DNA of 64,000 bases from Arthrobacter sp. Soc17.1.1.1 (GCF_036867195.1 NZ_JBAJII010000001.1:3224001-3288000); one strand, 5' to 3'. Counted from the stretch's first letter, positions 25,518 to 34,423 are shown. The notes: generated by a model from the letters alone, not told the origin. Translations and numbers: made by a program.

Positions 25518-27137
25518 ATGCTGTTTCCCCTTTCGCCGTCACTGTCCCGCACCCGACGCGTCACTTCCGGGCTCACGGCAGGACTCCTCGCGGCTGCCGT
25601 CGTCGCCGGTCCCGCGGTCGCTGCACCGAAACCACTCCCACTGGACCTCAGCACCGCCGGTGTCTCCGAAGTCCAGGCGGGCCTTGCCTCCCGCAGCTTC
25701 ACCTCCGAAGCCCTGGTGCAGGCCTACCTGGAGCGCATCGACGCACTGAGCATCAACGGACCCCACCTGAACTCGGTGCGTGCCATCAACCCCGCTGCGC
25801 TGGCCGATGCGAAGGTGCTGGACGCCGAGCGCAAGAAGGGCACGATCCGTGGGCCGCTGCACGGTGTGCCTGTGCTCGTGAAGGACAACATCGACGTCGC
25901 CGGCATGCCCACCACTGCCGGTTCAGTTGCGCTCGCAAACTCTTTTCCCGCTGCCGATGCTCCGATGATCACCGAGCTGAAAAAGGCCGGTGCGATCATC
26001 ATCGGGAAGACGAACCTGACCGAGTTCGCGAACTTCATGACCAACGGGATGCCCGCAGGGTACAGCTCACTCGGCGGCCAGGTACTCAACCCGTATGACG
26101 CCAGCCAGACGCCGAGCGGTTCCAGTGCCGGCTCGGGATCGGCCGGGGCAGCAGGGCTTGCGACACTCACCATCGGCACGGAGACCTCCGGATCCATTCT
26201 CAGCCCCGCCCGAGCCAATTCGCTGGTGGGCGTGAAGCCGACGGTGGGTATTGCGAGCCGGACCGGGATCATCCCGATCTCCGGCACGCAGGACACCGCG
26301 GGCCCCATGACGAAGTCCGTGTACGACGCTGCGGTCCTCCTGGGCGCCATGACCGGTGTCGACCCTGAAGATCCCGCAACGGCGGCGAACCCGAGCGACA
26401 ACGTGGACTTCACGACGGCCCTCAGTGACAGCGCCCTGGAGGGAGCCCGGCTCGGCTACATCGCGAGCAACACCGACCCTGTGTACACGGCATCGCTCGA
26501 GGCGTTGCGTGTGCAGGGTGCGACCTTGGTTCCCGTCACCGTCGGCGGCACCGCGGCGCCGAGCATCCTCACCCTGGAGTTCGAACGGGACCTCAACACC
26601 TATCTGGCGCGCCTTCCGGAGAACGCCCCGATGGACACGCTCAGCGACATCATCGCCTACAACAGTGCCAACGCACCGGCGGCGCTGAAGTTCGGGCAGA
26701 CGCTCCTGACGGACTCGGAAGCAGTCGATCTCGACGATCCGGCACAGCTGGCGCAGTACGAGGCAGCACGTGATACCGGCCTGGCTGAGACCCGGGCCGC
26801 TATCGACACCGTGTTGACCGCGAACGACCTCGACGCGATCGTTTCCAACTCGGCAACGACAGGTGTCGGTGCGCGAGCGGGTTACCCCTCCGTGATCGTG
26901 CCGTCAGGCTACTCGGAGGCCAATCGGAGGCCGTCGGGAGTCGTGTTCCTCGGGACTGCCTGGAGTGAAGCGGACCTCCTTGGTTTCGCCTATGACTTCG
27001 AGCAGGCCACCAAGGCCTGGCAGTCGCCGCAGAACATCAACCCGTCCCTGTTCCGCTGCACATCAGTGGTCTCACCCTCGGAGTGGGACTCCTCCTGCAC
27101 CACCACGACGACGAAACCAGGCAAGGGCAAGAAATAG
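25518..27137 (+). CDS. Secreted amidase (amidase signature family)
   Basis: 539 aa with a Sec-type signal peptide (Arg-rich start, long hydrophobic run, cleavage near AVA-AP at residue 36). The mature enzyme has a complete amidase-signature triad: Lys122 (LVKDNID), Ser202 (GSSAGSGSAG) and Ser226 (TSGSILSPA). It ends in a basic KPGKGKK tail. It would hydrolyse amides outside the cell; the substrate is unknown. Start ATG 25518 has GAAGGA 8 nt upstream. Codon use is somewhat richer in A/T-ending codons than its neighbours, hinting at a different history. It is not close to the agmatine-linked amidase in sequence detail. Confidence 0.92.
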   Translation: MLFPLSPSLSRTRRVTSGLTAGLLAAAVVAGPAVAAPKPLPLDLSTAGVSEVQAGLASRSFTSEALVQAYLERIDALSINGPHLNSVRAINPAALADAKVLDAERKKGTIRGPLHGVPVLVKDNIDVAGMPTTAGSVALANSFPAADAPMITELKKAGAIIIGKTNLTEFANFMTNGMPAGYSSLGGQVLNPYDASQTPSGSSAGSGSAGAAGLATLTIGTETSGSILSPARANSLVGVKPTVGIASRTGIIPISGTQDTAGPMTKSVYDAAVLLGAMTGVDPEDPATAANPSDNVDFTTALSDSALEGARLGYIASNTDPVYTASLEALRVQGATLVPVTVGGTAAPSILTLEFERDLNTYLARLPENAPMDTLSDIIAYNSANAPAALKFGQTLLTDSEAVDLDDPAQLAQYEAARDTGLAETRAAIDTVLTANDLDAIVSNSATTGVGARAGYPSVIVPSGYSEANRRPSGVVFLGTAWSEADLLGFAYDFEQATKAWQSPQNINPSLFRCTSVVSPSEWDSSCTTTTTKPGKGKK

Positions 27138-27153
27138 GCCGGAAGTTCAGGGT

Positions 27154-27186
27154 AGAGGCCGCTGCTTCGCCGAGGTGGCGGCCTCT
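27154..27186. terminator. Stem-loop between convergent genes
   Basis: AGAGGCCGC pairs with GCGGCCTCT (9 bp, 15-nt loop) between the secreted amidase and the small membrane protein gene. Confidence 0.7.
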
Positions 27187-27206
27187 CCATGAAGTGGACA
27201 TGCGCG

Positions 27207-27476
27207 TCAGAGACCGGTGACGTCAACGTCCCCGCGATCCGGTCTGCGGTTGAGGTATGCGGTCAGGAACACCACGAGGGTGGCCAGAACGGCTGCGACG
27301 ATGACGACCCAGGCCGCCGACATACCGGTGAGGCCCTTCAGCGCCGCGAAGAAGAGCGGCCACAGGAACAGCCAGAACAGGGGATTCATCAACCTGCTCC
27401 GTAGGCGGGAGCGACGAATGGTGGCCCTACGGTGACGTGAAGCGCTGCTGTCCTGGTACTTGTCGGATGCACTCAT
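27207..27476 (-). CDS. Small two-helix membrane protein, unknown function
   Basis: 89 aa. A strongly basic N-terminus (SRHRRATIRRSRLRSRL) precedes two membrane helices (about 31-50 and 53-73) and a short acidic tail. The positive-inside rule puts both ends in the cytoplasm. Start ATG 27474-27476 has GGGTAGGGA upstream. It is the last gene of a same-strand run with the NodB-like, YcaO and SDR genes and lies 50 bp past the NodB-like stop, so co-transcription is possible. No family recognised. Confidence 0.7.
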   Translation of the reverse strand: MSASDKYQDSSASRHRRATIRRSRLRSRLMNPLFWLFLWPLFFAALKGLTGMSAAWVVIVAAVLATLVVFLTAYLNRRPDRGDVDVTGL

Positions 27477-27526
27477 GGTCCCTACCCTCGCATCCGCCAC
27501 GGCCCGGTGCGGTGAGGTCGAGTCGG

Positions 27527-28378
27527 CTACTGCTGACGATCGCCTGCCTGGATGGTCTCCCAGGACCAGTTGGAGATGAGTCCGGTGACCCCGAGCTCCC
27601 GCAGGCGCTGGTTCCCGAGCAGGCGCTCGTCGAAGCGTGCACCCCCGCACCACGCGCCCACGCGGGGAGCACGGCCGGCCATACCGGTGAGCCGGTGCAC
27701 GACGTCGGTCACCTCTGCGGCCTCCGATGCGGGGGTGATCTCGTCCGCCGTGCGGTGGGTGAGTGTGTGGAAGCCGAGCTCGTGCCGTTGCGCCAGGGCG
27801 GTCAGCTCGTCGTCACCCAGCGTCCCGGCGCGGTCGTCCTCCACCTCGAGGGCGATGGGCAGGATCAGGACGGGGAGCGCGAGGCGTTCACAGATCGGGA
27901 CGACCATCTCCGCGGCGTCCCTGTACCCGTCGAACAGGAGGACCATGATCCGTGGGTGCGGCCCGGCGGGGTCCCCGTCCGGCAGGATGTCCCGCAGCCT
28001 CGCGAGCCTGTGCAGGCGCTCGTGGACGGCCCCGCGGTGGTCCTGCTCGACGTCGTGGAAATTCAGGGTCAGGCGCGGGATCGCCGACAGCTCGTCCCGG
28101 GACCAGCCGGCGCCGACACTCCCGAGCAGCAGCTCCCCGAGGACGCTCTGCAGGACATAGGCCTCGTAGCTGAACGGCGCGGGCCGCCGGAGCACTTCGG
28201 GCAACGGAGCCAGGAGGGCCGGGATCAGCGCGGACGGATCGGCGCCGCCCGCGACGGCGTCATCGTCGAGCAGGACCACCGGCACTCCGCCGGGGCGCTC
28301 GCCCTGATCGAGGATGTAGGCCTCGAGCTCGTCGGCCCTGCCGGCGTCGACCGGCCCGCCGGATCCCGCGGGGGCCAT
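27527..28378 (-). CDS. NodB-like polysaccharide deacetylase homolog, degenerate metal site
   Basis: 283 aa. Residues 140-260 align by eye with the NodB fold: LLFDGYRDAAEMVVPICERL (normally TFDDGYRD, so one Asp is missing) followed by the zinc motif HxxxH in GFHTLTH (His204, His208). The N-terminal half has no clear family but holds a similar-looking NFHDVEQDH segment at 106-114. No signal peptide, unlike most deacetylases, so it should act in the cytoplasm. The start codon shares a base with the YcaO stop (TGATG), i.e. tight coupling. Catalysis is doubtful; a peptide- or sugar-modifying role with YcaO is inference. Confidence 0.65.
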   Translation of the reverse strand: MAPAGSGGPVDAGRADELEAYILDQGERPGGVPVVLLDDDAVAGGADPSALIPALLAPLPEVLRRPAPFSYEAYVLQSVLGELLLGSVGAGWSRDELSAIPRLTLNFHDVEQDHRGAVHERLHRLARLRDILPDGDPAGPHPRIMVLLFDGYRDAAEMVVPICERLALPVLILPIALEVEDDRAGTLGDDELTALAQRHELGFHTLTHRTADEITPASEAAEVTDVVHRLTGMAGRAPRVGAWCGGARFDERLLGNQRLRELGVTGLISNWSWETIQAGDRQQ

Positions 28379-29940
28379 CAACGCTCGCCGAGGGCGCGTC
28401 GGGCGGCGTGCCGCCCGGGTTCCCGATAGATCGGCAGCAGTCCGGCGGCCACCGCGTCGACGGCATCGCGGTCGAACCAGGCCGGACCGCCGAGCCGTTC
28501 CTCGGCGTCGGGCGTCAGGATGACCTCACGCCACCCGGCGCCGTCGGGCCGCCGGCCCACGCGCGCGAGATCGTCCCGGCCGTCCTCGACCAGCCTGCGG
28601 ACGCCGGCCTCGCCGATCCTGCCGTAGGCCACCGTCTCCACCTCGGTCCCGGGCACCACGACCTTCACCGCGCGGGCCGCACCGTCCCCGTGCACCTCCG
28701 GCGGGGTCAGATCGGCCACGAGGATCTCGAGGCCATGCCCGGCGAGGATCACCGACGGGTCCGCCGCCGGGTCGGTCGGCAGGTCGCCGAACCGGACGAC
28801 CGACCGGCGGGAGAAGATCGTCGCGTCGAGGCGGGCCCGCACCGCCGTGTCCTGCTCCGCGCCGACGCTCAGCCAGGCCACGGTCGCCTCGAGGACGCGT
28901 GGCTCCTCGGCGGACGGGTCGACGACCGACAGCGCGTCGTCGAGGTAGTCCTGCGGCGCGACGTCACGGACCGCGGCCAGGGGGCCGTGCATGAACGCCT
29001 TGCGGGCCCGGGCGGACGCGAACTCGAGGACCGCCTTCCGGAGCGCAACATCGCGGTCGGGGTGTGCCGCCTCGCCGCAGGCCGTGGCGACGACGAGATC
29101 GTCGCCGGGTGCGTGCCCCACCACGTACAGGTTCGGCACCCCGCGGTCCACCGAGGCGATCTTCACGATGACGTCCACCCCGGCGGCGCGCAGGGCATCG
29201 AGCGCCTCGCGCGTCTCGCGGTCGCCGTCGTCCGGTCCCAGTTCGACAACGGCGCCGCGGTCGAGGGCTCTGAAGGAGAGGCCGTTGCCGTCGCGCTGGA
29301 GGATCTCGAGGACGCCGTGGAGGACGGCCTGCCGCAGGCTCGTCCCCGCGCCCATGCCGTTCGCCACGGGCATCAGGAGGCGCTCCCCCGTGTCGTGGTG
29401 GCCCAGCTCCGAGGGGCTGCTCGCCACGAGGTCCACCGGCACGAGCACCGTCTCATCATCGAGTTCGAGGGCCGGTGGGATCGAAGGGTCCGCGCTGCCG
29501 GTGCCGTCCCCGGCCGGGACGGCGTGGGCGCGCCGCATCGGCACCCAGGTCAGGGTCATGTCGTCGCGGTAGGCGGAGCCCGCCGGCAGCCCGAGCGTCC
29601 TCGGGTCGGCGACCCGCTCCACGCCCAGCCGCGACCGCAGATCCGTGTAGGACCCTGCGGTCCGTCCGAGGCGCTCGAACGCCAGGTGGGAGAAGACGCC
29701 CTCGACGGTCTCCCCCAGCGCGCCGACGCGCGCCTGTGCCGCGGAGGGGCCGTAACCGACGCCGCCCATCCCCGCACCCGGGTGCCGGCTCCGCCACCAG
29801 GTGGCCCACGTGGGGACACCGGACCGGTCGAGGCCGTCGATGGCGAACTGTGCGCGCAACCCCGGCAGCGCGGCCTCGTATGCCTCCGCGGCGGCCGCGA
29901 GCGATCCGGCCGTCGACGGCGAATCGGTGCTCCTGTGCAT
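28378..29940 (-). CDS. YcaO-domain protein (ATP-dependent backbone-amide modifying enzyme family)
   Basis: 520 aa. YcaO proteins use ATP to activate peptide amide carbonyls for azoline, thioamide or amidine formation. Conserved ATP-site blocks are visible: Ser66..Glu77..Glu80 in SAAQARVGALGETVE; E211-x-x-Q-R-D in GVLEILQRDG (usually ExxERD); Glu305..Arg310 in VLEFASARARK after AHPDRDVAL. The C-terminal DLTPPE and VKVVVPGTE blocks are also typical. It lacks the C-terminal PxPxP of azoline cyclodehydratases and there is no E1-like, TfuA or obvious precursor gene. The second of two adjacent ATGs (29940) is 5 nt after GGGGG; 29943 is the alternative. Cotranscribed with the NodB-like gene. Confidence 0.85.
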   Translation of the reverse strand: MHRSTDSPSTAGSLAAAAEAYEAALPGLRAQFAIDGLDRSGVPTWATWWRSRHPGAGMGGVGYGPSAAQARVGALGETVEGVFSHLAFERLGRTAGSYTDLRSRLGVERVADPRTLGLPAGSAYRDDMTLTWVPMRRAHAVPAGDGTGSADPSIPPALELDDETVLVPVDLVASSPSELGHHDTGERLLMPVANGMGAGTSLRQAVLHGVLEILQRDGNGLSFRALDRGAVVELGPDDGDRETREALDALRAAGVDVIVKIASVDRGVPNLYVVGHAPGDDLVVATACGEAAHPDRDVALRKAVLEFASARARKAFMHGPLAAVRDVAPQDYLDDALSVVDPSAEEPRVLEATVAWLSVGAEQDTAVRARLDATIFSRRSVVRFGDLPTDPAADPSVILAGHGLEILVADLTPPEVHGDGAARAVKVVVPGTEVETVAYGRIGEAGVRRLVEDGRDDLARVGRRPDGAGWREVILTPDAEERLGGPAWFDRDAVDAVAAGLLPIYREPGRHAARRALGER

Positions 29941-30006
29941 CATGACCCCCAGTAGAGCACACGCCCCCGGCGGGCGCAGGAGGCTGGAATTCGCCGTCCG
30001 CCGGTG

Positions 30007-30690
30007 CTAGAATGCCGTGGAGGGCAGGTCCCGCTCGCCGTCACGGATAGCGGTGACGATGCGTCCTGCCACGTCCGCCGGGTCCTTGCCCTGCGGCAGC
30101 CGCGGCGCCTCCCCGGCGATGGGCCGCGTGGCGAGCCCGGTCTCGGTGTGCGGTGGTCGCGCGTCGAGCACCCGGACGCCCTGCCGGCGCAGTTCCAGTG
30201 TCAGCGCCTTCCCGTAGGCGCTCAGCCCCGCCTTGGTGGCCGAGTACGCGGCCATGCCCGCCGTGGGGCTCTCGGCGACGACGGCGCTGATCTGCGCGAT
30301 GAAGGAGCCCTTTCCGAGCGAGGGGGCGACCGCGCGGATGAGCCGCATGTAGCCGAGGAGGTTGACGAGCACGAGTTCGTCGAGGGTGTCGTCGTCCACC
30401 TCGACGGCAGGACCGAAGGCCACGACGCCGGAGGCGAACACCAGGCCGTCGAGGGGGCGCCCATAGACGGCGGCGGCGATGTCCGCCGGTCCCGTGGGCC
30501 TGCCGAGATCCGCTGCGGCGTGGGCGACGACGGCGTCGCCCAGTTCCTCCACGAGGCCCGCCAGTTTGTCCCCGGACCGGCCGGACAGGGTCAGCTGGGC
30601 GCCCTCCGCCGCGAGCTGCCGCGACAGTTCGGCACCGAGGACCCCTGTGGCGCCGACGACGAGGACATGGGCACCGCTCAGCTCGGTCAT
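30007..30690 (-). CDS. Short-chain dehydrogenase/reductase
   Basis: 227-aa NAD(P)-dependent oxidoreductase of the classical SDR type. Cofactor motif GATGVLG (13-19), catalytic Ser in QISAVVAE, YSATK with the Tyr-x-x-x-Lys pair, and a shortened C-terminus. Substrate unknown. It is 66 bp upstream of YcaO on the same strand and could be the first gene of that cassette. TACACT (30697-30702, minus strand) ends 6 nt before the ATG, so the transcript is probably leaderless. Confidence 0.9.
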   Translation of the reverse strand: MTELSGAHVLVVGATGVLGAELSRQLAAEGAQLTLSGRSGDKLAGLVEELGDAVVAHAAADLGRPTGPADIAAAVYGRPLDGLVFASGVVAFGPAVEVDDDTLDELVLVNLLGYMRLIRAVAPSLGKGSFIAQISAVVAESPTAGMAAYSATKAGLSAYGKALTLELRRQGVRVLDARPPHTETGLATRPIAGEAPRLPQGKDPADVAGRIVTAIRDGERDLPSTAF

Positions 30691-30794
30691 GCGCAGAGTG
30701 TAGCAACGCCCTCCGACGCCCTCAGGGGGTGCGTCCCCGGACGGTTCCGCACCGCACCGGTCCCGTTCACGCCGGCCCCGTCTACAGTGTGGGC

Positions 30795-31373
30795 ATGGGT
30801 GAGATGCAGAGCTGGCAGGCCATGGTCGGGACCAACGCGGCGCGGCTGGTCCGCACCACGGGCCGGACGCCGGCGGACTGGGCCGCGGATGCCCGCGCGG
30901 CCGGGATCAGCACCCGCGAGGAGCTGTCCCGCTGGCTGAAGGGCCAGGGGATCACCGGGTACAACCTGATGAGCATCGACTGGGAGGTCTTCGGGCCCCC
31001 CGAGTTCTTCCGGCTCTCCGCCGACGAGCTCTACGCCGCCCAGTACGCCGACCGGCCGGCTCTCCGACCGCTCGCCGACAAAATCCTGCTGTGGGCCACG
31101 GAGACCCCGGAGGTCACCCTCCAGATGCGCAAGACCTACGTCTCGCTCCAGACGCCGCGCCGGAAGTTCGCCCAGCTCACACCCAGCACCAAGACAGCGG
31201 TGGACGTGTTCTTCCGGCTGGCGGTGCCCGACCTGCCCGGCCTCGAACCCGTCCGCACCACGGATCCGTTCGCCTGGCGCATCCGCCTGCGGCACGTGGA
31301 CGACGTCGACGAGGCCCTCCTGCGCGCGCTCAGCGCTGCACGGGAGGATAGCCTCGGTCATTCCTCCGCTTGA
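30795..31373 (+). CDS. DUF4287/DUF5655 domain protein
   Basis: 192 aa. The N-terminal half (about 1-65) fits DUF4287 (TPADWAADARAAGISTREEL, then SRWLKGQGITGYNLM). The C-terminal half (70-185) fits DUF5655: YADRPALRPLADKIL, a VTLQMRKTYVSLQTPRRKFA core and STKTAVDVFFRL. Both are small domains of unknown function, often found together in Actinobacteria. ATG 30795 is 7 nt after TACAGT, a leaderless layout. Its 3' end overlaps the convergent PspA-like gene by 44 bp. Confidence 0.8.
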   Translation: MGEMQSWQAMVGTNAARLVRTTGRTPADWAADARAAGISTREELSRWLKGQGITGYNLMSIDWEVFGPPEFFRLSADELYAAQYADRPALRPLADKILLWATETPEVTLQMRKTYVSLQTPRRKFAQLTPSTKTAVDVFFRLAVPDLPGLEPVRTTDPFAWRIRLRHVDDVDEALLRALSAAREDSLGHSSA

Positions 31374-32031
31374 GCTCGTCGAGTTCCTGCTGGGCGGCGG
31401 CCTCCGCCTCGAGCTCCTCGAACGCCTGCTGCAGGCGCGGGGAGGACGGATCCGTCCACGACAGTTCCTCTCGCGCCTGCGCCTGCGCTTCGAAGCGCCG
31501 CACCTCGAGCTCAGCACTGCGCCGGGCGGCCTCGATCGCCGCCGCCTCGCGGCTCGACGATGCCAGCGCATCATGGACGCCGATCGCAGCCTGCGCCGCG
31601 GCCCGGCGCGCCAGCATGGCGTCGTACTCCAGGGCGTTCTGCTGCACGCGCTGCTCGAGCCGTCGTACGTCGTCGTGGAGCCGGCGGGCCTGCTGCTCCG
31701 CCTCGCGCAACTGCCGGGTGAGGGTCTCGAGGCGGCGCCGTGCGGTCATCGACTCGCGGATGGCGGCCCGGGCGGCGTCGTCGTCCCCCCGCTGCACCGC
31801 GGCGGCCGCTGCGGCCTCGACCCGGTTCACGTAGTCGGCGGCCTCGTTCGCGGCGAGGCCCACGCGGTGGTGGTGCGCTGCGACGTCCGCGGCACCCCGC
31901 CGCGCCTGGTCGAGCAGTGTCCGCTGGGCCTGCTGCGCGGCCTGCGCCTGCGCCCGCGGGTCCTCCTTCGACTCGGCCGCGGCGTAACGGTTGGCCTGCA
32001 CGATGCGCGTGATACGGCGTTTGATCGTCAC
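31330..32031 (-). CDS. PspA/IM30 family protein
   Basis: 233-aa, almost wholly alpha-helical protein, rich in Ala, Glu, Arg and Gln, of PspA (phage-shock/Vipp1) type: a basic amphipathic start (MTIKRRITRIVQANRYA) and long coiled-coil helices, as in membrane-remodelling ESCRT-III relatives. It likely guards membrane integrity. Start GTG 32029-32031. The neighbour upstream on the same strand (51-bp gap) is a one-helix membrane protein with its own coiled coil, a plausible membrane partner. Confidence 0.8.
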   Translation of the reverse strand: MTIKRRITRIVQANRYAAAESKEDPRAQAQAAQQAQRTLLDQARRGAADVAAHHHRVGLAANEAADYVNRVEAAAAAAVQRGDDDAARAAIRESMTARRRLETLTRQLREAEQQARRLHDDVRRLEQRVQQNALEYDAMLARRAAAQAAIGVHDALASSSREAAAIEAARRSAELEVRRFEAQAQAREELSWTDPSSPRLQQAFEELEAEAAAQQELDELKRRNDRGYPPVQR

Positions 32032-32082
32032 GGTGGGGACCCCCGGGTCGGTGAGCGGAGTGCGTCTACATGGTCCAACCGG

Positions 32083-32649
32083 TCACCAGGCCTGCCGGTT
32101 CCCGTAGCTGTTCCGCCAGGTGGTCATGGCGGAGATCTCGGTGCGCAGGCGGTTGGTGGCCTGCTCGAGCTGGAGCGTGTCGATGGACCGGGAGGTGTGC
32201 AGCAGGCACCGGCGCAGATCCGCCGAGAGCTCGTCGAGCGCCCGGGCCTGCGCGGCGAGGTCGGTGGTCCACTCCTGCTTCAGGGCGCGGTTCGGCTCAC
32301 GGTCGGCCGCGCGCAGCAGGTTCTCGAGCGAGTCCGCGGCCTGATCGATCTCGGCGGCGGCGCGGGGCAGGTCACCGACGGGGCGTCCCTGGGCAGCGGC
32401 CTCGGCGAGCGCGAGGTGGGTGGCGCGGGAGGAACGCCTGAGGTCGCCGATGAGCCGCGCCGGTTCCCGTGTCAGCCTGTCCGGCGCGTAGGCACGGGCG
32501 GCCAGCATGCCGCGGTCCCTGGTGCGCTCGATGATGCGCGATCGCCTCACCTTGCGCACCACGAGCCAGCCCGCCACGCCCGTCCCCGCGCCGAGGGCGG
32601 CCAGTACGCCGGCCCCGATCGCGAGGGCCTCGACGAACAGCTCAAACAT
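32083..32649 (-). CDS. Membrane-anchored coiled-coil protein, probable partner of the PspA-like protein
   Basis: 188 aa. One N-terminal membrane helix (about 5-27, with AIGAGVLAALGAGTGVAGWL) followed by a basic stop-transfer (RKVRRSRIIERTRDRG) and a long helical domain. GGAGG lies 7 nt before ATG 32647-32649. No known family. Adjacent to and probably co-transcribed with the PspA-like gene. The role is inferred from that position only. Confidence 0.7.
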   Translation of the reverse strand: MFELFVEALAIGAGVLAALGAGTGVAGWLVVRKVRRSRIIERTRDRGMLAARAYAPDRLTREPARLIGDLRRSSRATHLALAEAAAQGRPVGDLPRAAAEIDQAADSLENLLRAADREPNRALKQEWTTDLAAQARALDELSADLRRCLLHTSRSIDTLQLEQATNRLRTEISAMTTWRNSYGNRQAW

Positions 32650-32779
32650 GATGTGCCTCCGGGACGGGTTCCATCCTCCAAGTCTGCCCGCGCTCCCTGA
32701 CAAATTCCACCGGCACCCGGCGGCGAGGACCTGCGGGGCGCACCTCCGGGGGCGACGGCGGTCGCATGGGCGGCCGTGC

Positions 32780-33208
32780 CTAGTTCGCGGTGCGCTCGGT
32801 GTCGGGGCGCCAGACGACCAGCGCCTGGCTGCGGGGCCGGGGACGCTGGCCGCGGGCCAGCGTGACGACGTCGCCTGCGAGGCCGGCAGCGAACACGCGG
32901 CCCGACTCGGCGTGCATCCGGCGGGAGGCCAGTTCGGAGGACAGCTCGGTCACGCGCGCCTGCAGGGCGGCCACCTGGTTCTCGAGCTGCAGGATGCGGC
33001 GGATGCCCTCGAGGGACACGCCCTCCTGGGACAGCTTCTGGATCTCGCGCAGCGTGCCGACATCCTTCTGCGAGTAGCGCCTCGCCCGGCCGGGTGCCCG
33101 GCTGGGCGTGACGAGACCGAGCCGGTCGTACTGACGCAGTGTCTGCGGGTGCATGTCGGCGAGCTCGGCGGCCACCGAGATGACATAGATGGGCATCGTG
33201 TAGTCCAT
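32780..33208 (-). CDS. hspR: HspR, MerR-family heat-shock repressor
   Basis: 142-aa repressor of the heat-shock regulon. MerR-type winged helix: PIYVISVAAELADMHPQTLR, then the wing with the RYSQKDVG segment, followed by a dimerisation coiled coil (LENQVAALQARVTELSSEL). It binds HAIR boxes (CTTGAGT-N7-ACTCAAG), three of which occur in this window, with DnaK as known co-repressor in Streptomyces and Mycobacterium. Last gene of the dnaK-grpE-dnaJ-hspR operon. AGGAGG is 6 nt before ATG 33206-33208. The C-terminal 40 residues are poorly conserved. Confidence 0.96.
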   Translation of the reverse strand: MDYTMPIYVISVAAELADMHPQTLRQYDRLGLVTPSRAPGRARRYSQKDVGTLREIQKLSQEGVSLEGIRRILQLENQVAALQARVTELSSELASRRMHAESGRVFAAGLAGDVVTLARGQRPRPRSQALVVWRPDTERTAN

Positions 33209-33258
33209 GGCGGGCCTCCTTCCGTCACCGGCTCTCCGGCGGTTGCTCGAGCGTACTG

Positions 33259-34257
33259 CTACAGGCGCGCCTTCGCGGCGAGCCCGGCGCGTGGGTCGGC
33301 GTCCTTCGTGGCATCGCGGAACGCTTCCACAGCGGCTTCGGCCTCCCTGGACAGGTTCTGCGGGACGACGACGTCGACGATCACGAGCAGGTCGCCCGTA
33401 CCCTTGGACGTCTTCACACCCCTGCCCTTCAGGCGCAGGGTCCGGCCTGATGGTGTTCCGGCCGGGACCTTCATCTTCACCATCTCGCCCGTGAGCGTGG
33501 GGACCTCGATCTGGGCGCCGAGCGCCGCCTCGGGGAAGCTGACGGGCACGTGCACGCGGATGTTGTCGCCGTCGCGCTTGAACAGCGGGTGGTCCTTCAC
33601 CGAGACGGTGACCATCAGGTCTCCCGGACCGGCCTGGCCCGGCTGCCCCTTGCCTTTCACACGGACCTTCTGCCCGTCCCTGATCCCCGCGGGGATGCGC
33701 ACGTCGATCTGCTCTCCCGAGGGTTCGCGCAGGCCGATGGTGGTGCCGTTGATCGATCCGCCGAAGGAGATGGTGGTGGTGGCCGTCCGGTCGGCGCCCT
33801 TCTGCGGACGCGTGGACTGGAAGCCGCCGGGGAACCCGTTGCCGCCCCCACCGCCGCCGAACAGGTCGGCGAACTCAGGGGGCAGGTTGCTGTTCGAGAA
33901 GCCGGTGCGCTGGCGTGTCCCCGTACCGGCGCCCTGGCCGAAGAGGTTCCCGAAGATGTCCTCGAAGCCCGCGCTGCCGCCGGCTCCCCCACCGGTGCCG
34001 CCGGCCGAGAACCGTGCTCCGCCGCCCATCGCGCGGATGGCGTCGTACTGCTGGCGCTGTTCGCCGTCGGACAGCACCGAGTACGCCTCGGAGACGTCCT
34101 TGAACGTCTTCTCCGACGAGGCATCACCCTGGTTCTGGTCAGGGTGGTACTTGCGGGCGAGCTTCCGGTAGGACTTCTTGATGTCGGTGTCGGAAGCATC
34201 CTTGGAGACACCGAGGATCTTGTAGAAATCCTTGTCGACCCAATCCTGACTAGCCAA
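33259..34257 (-). CDS. dnaJ: DnaJ co-chaperone without zinc-finger domain (CbpA type)
   Basis: 332-aa Hsp40. J-domain with HPD (YHPDQN) at 10-75, a Gly/Phe-rich linker (about 80-150, including GGGGGG), then two beta-barrel substrate-binding domains (VRIPAGIRDGQKVRVKGKG is typical). The cysteine-rich zinc domain of type I DnaJ is missing, as in actinobacterial DnaJ partners encoded beside grpE. It stimulates DnaK ATPase. The start is TTG 34257, supported by AAGGAG 7 nt upstream; no ATG or GTG fits. The TTG may keep the level below DnaK. Confidence 0.96.
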   Translation of the reverse strand: MASQDWVDKDFYKILGVSKDASDTDIKKSYRKLARKYHPDQNQGDASSEKTFKDVSEAYSVLSDGEQRQQYDAIRAMGGGARFSAGGTGGGAGGSAGFEDIFGNLFGQGAGTGTRQRTGFSNSNLPPEFADLFGGGGGGNGFPGGFQSTRPQKGADRTATTTISFGGSINGTTIGLREPSGEQIDVRIPAGIRDGQKVRVKGKGQPGQAGPGDLMVTVSVKDHPLFKRDGDNIRVHVPVSFPEAALGAQIEVPTLTGEMVKMKVPAGTPSGRTLRLKGRGVKTSKGTGDLLVIVDVVVPQNLSREAEAAVEAFRDATKDADPRAGLAAKARL

Positions 34258-34356
34258 TGGGCGTCTCCTTTCGTAGGTACTGCTGAAGAGTAGGGACCGG
34301 ACGGGTCCGGCCGTACCCCGAGTGCCCGGCCTTTCCTCTCAACCGGTCAGTTCGGG

Positions 34357-34423
34357 GAAGACGGGTGGGGCCGTCTTCTGTAGGGCCTTTAATATTCCCG
34401 AGCGAGCTCTGCGAGCTCAGGAA
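34357..34423. promoter_or_regulatory. Two stem-loops in the grpE-dnaJ intercistronic gap
   Basis: In the 206-bp gap, GAAGACGG/CCGTCTTC forms an 8-bp stem with 6-nt loop (34357-34378), and TTCCCGAGC...GCTCAGGAA forms an imperfect hairpin (34395-34423). On the minus strand they lie between the grpE stop and the dnaJ ribosome site, so they could attenuate or process the operon mRNA. Confidence 0.55.

Noticed and set aside
24979..27200. A horizontally acquired island around the secreted amidase
   Set aside because: Codon use is slightly less GC-rich, but there is no integrase, tRNA, direct repeat or insertion sequence at either edge.
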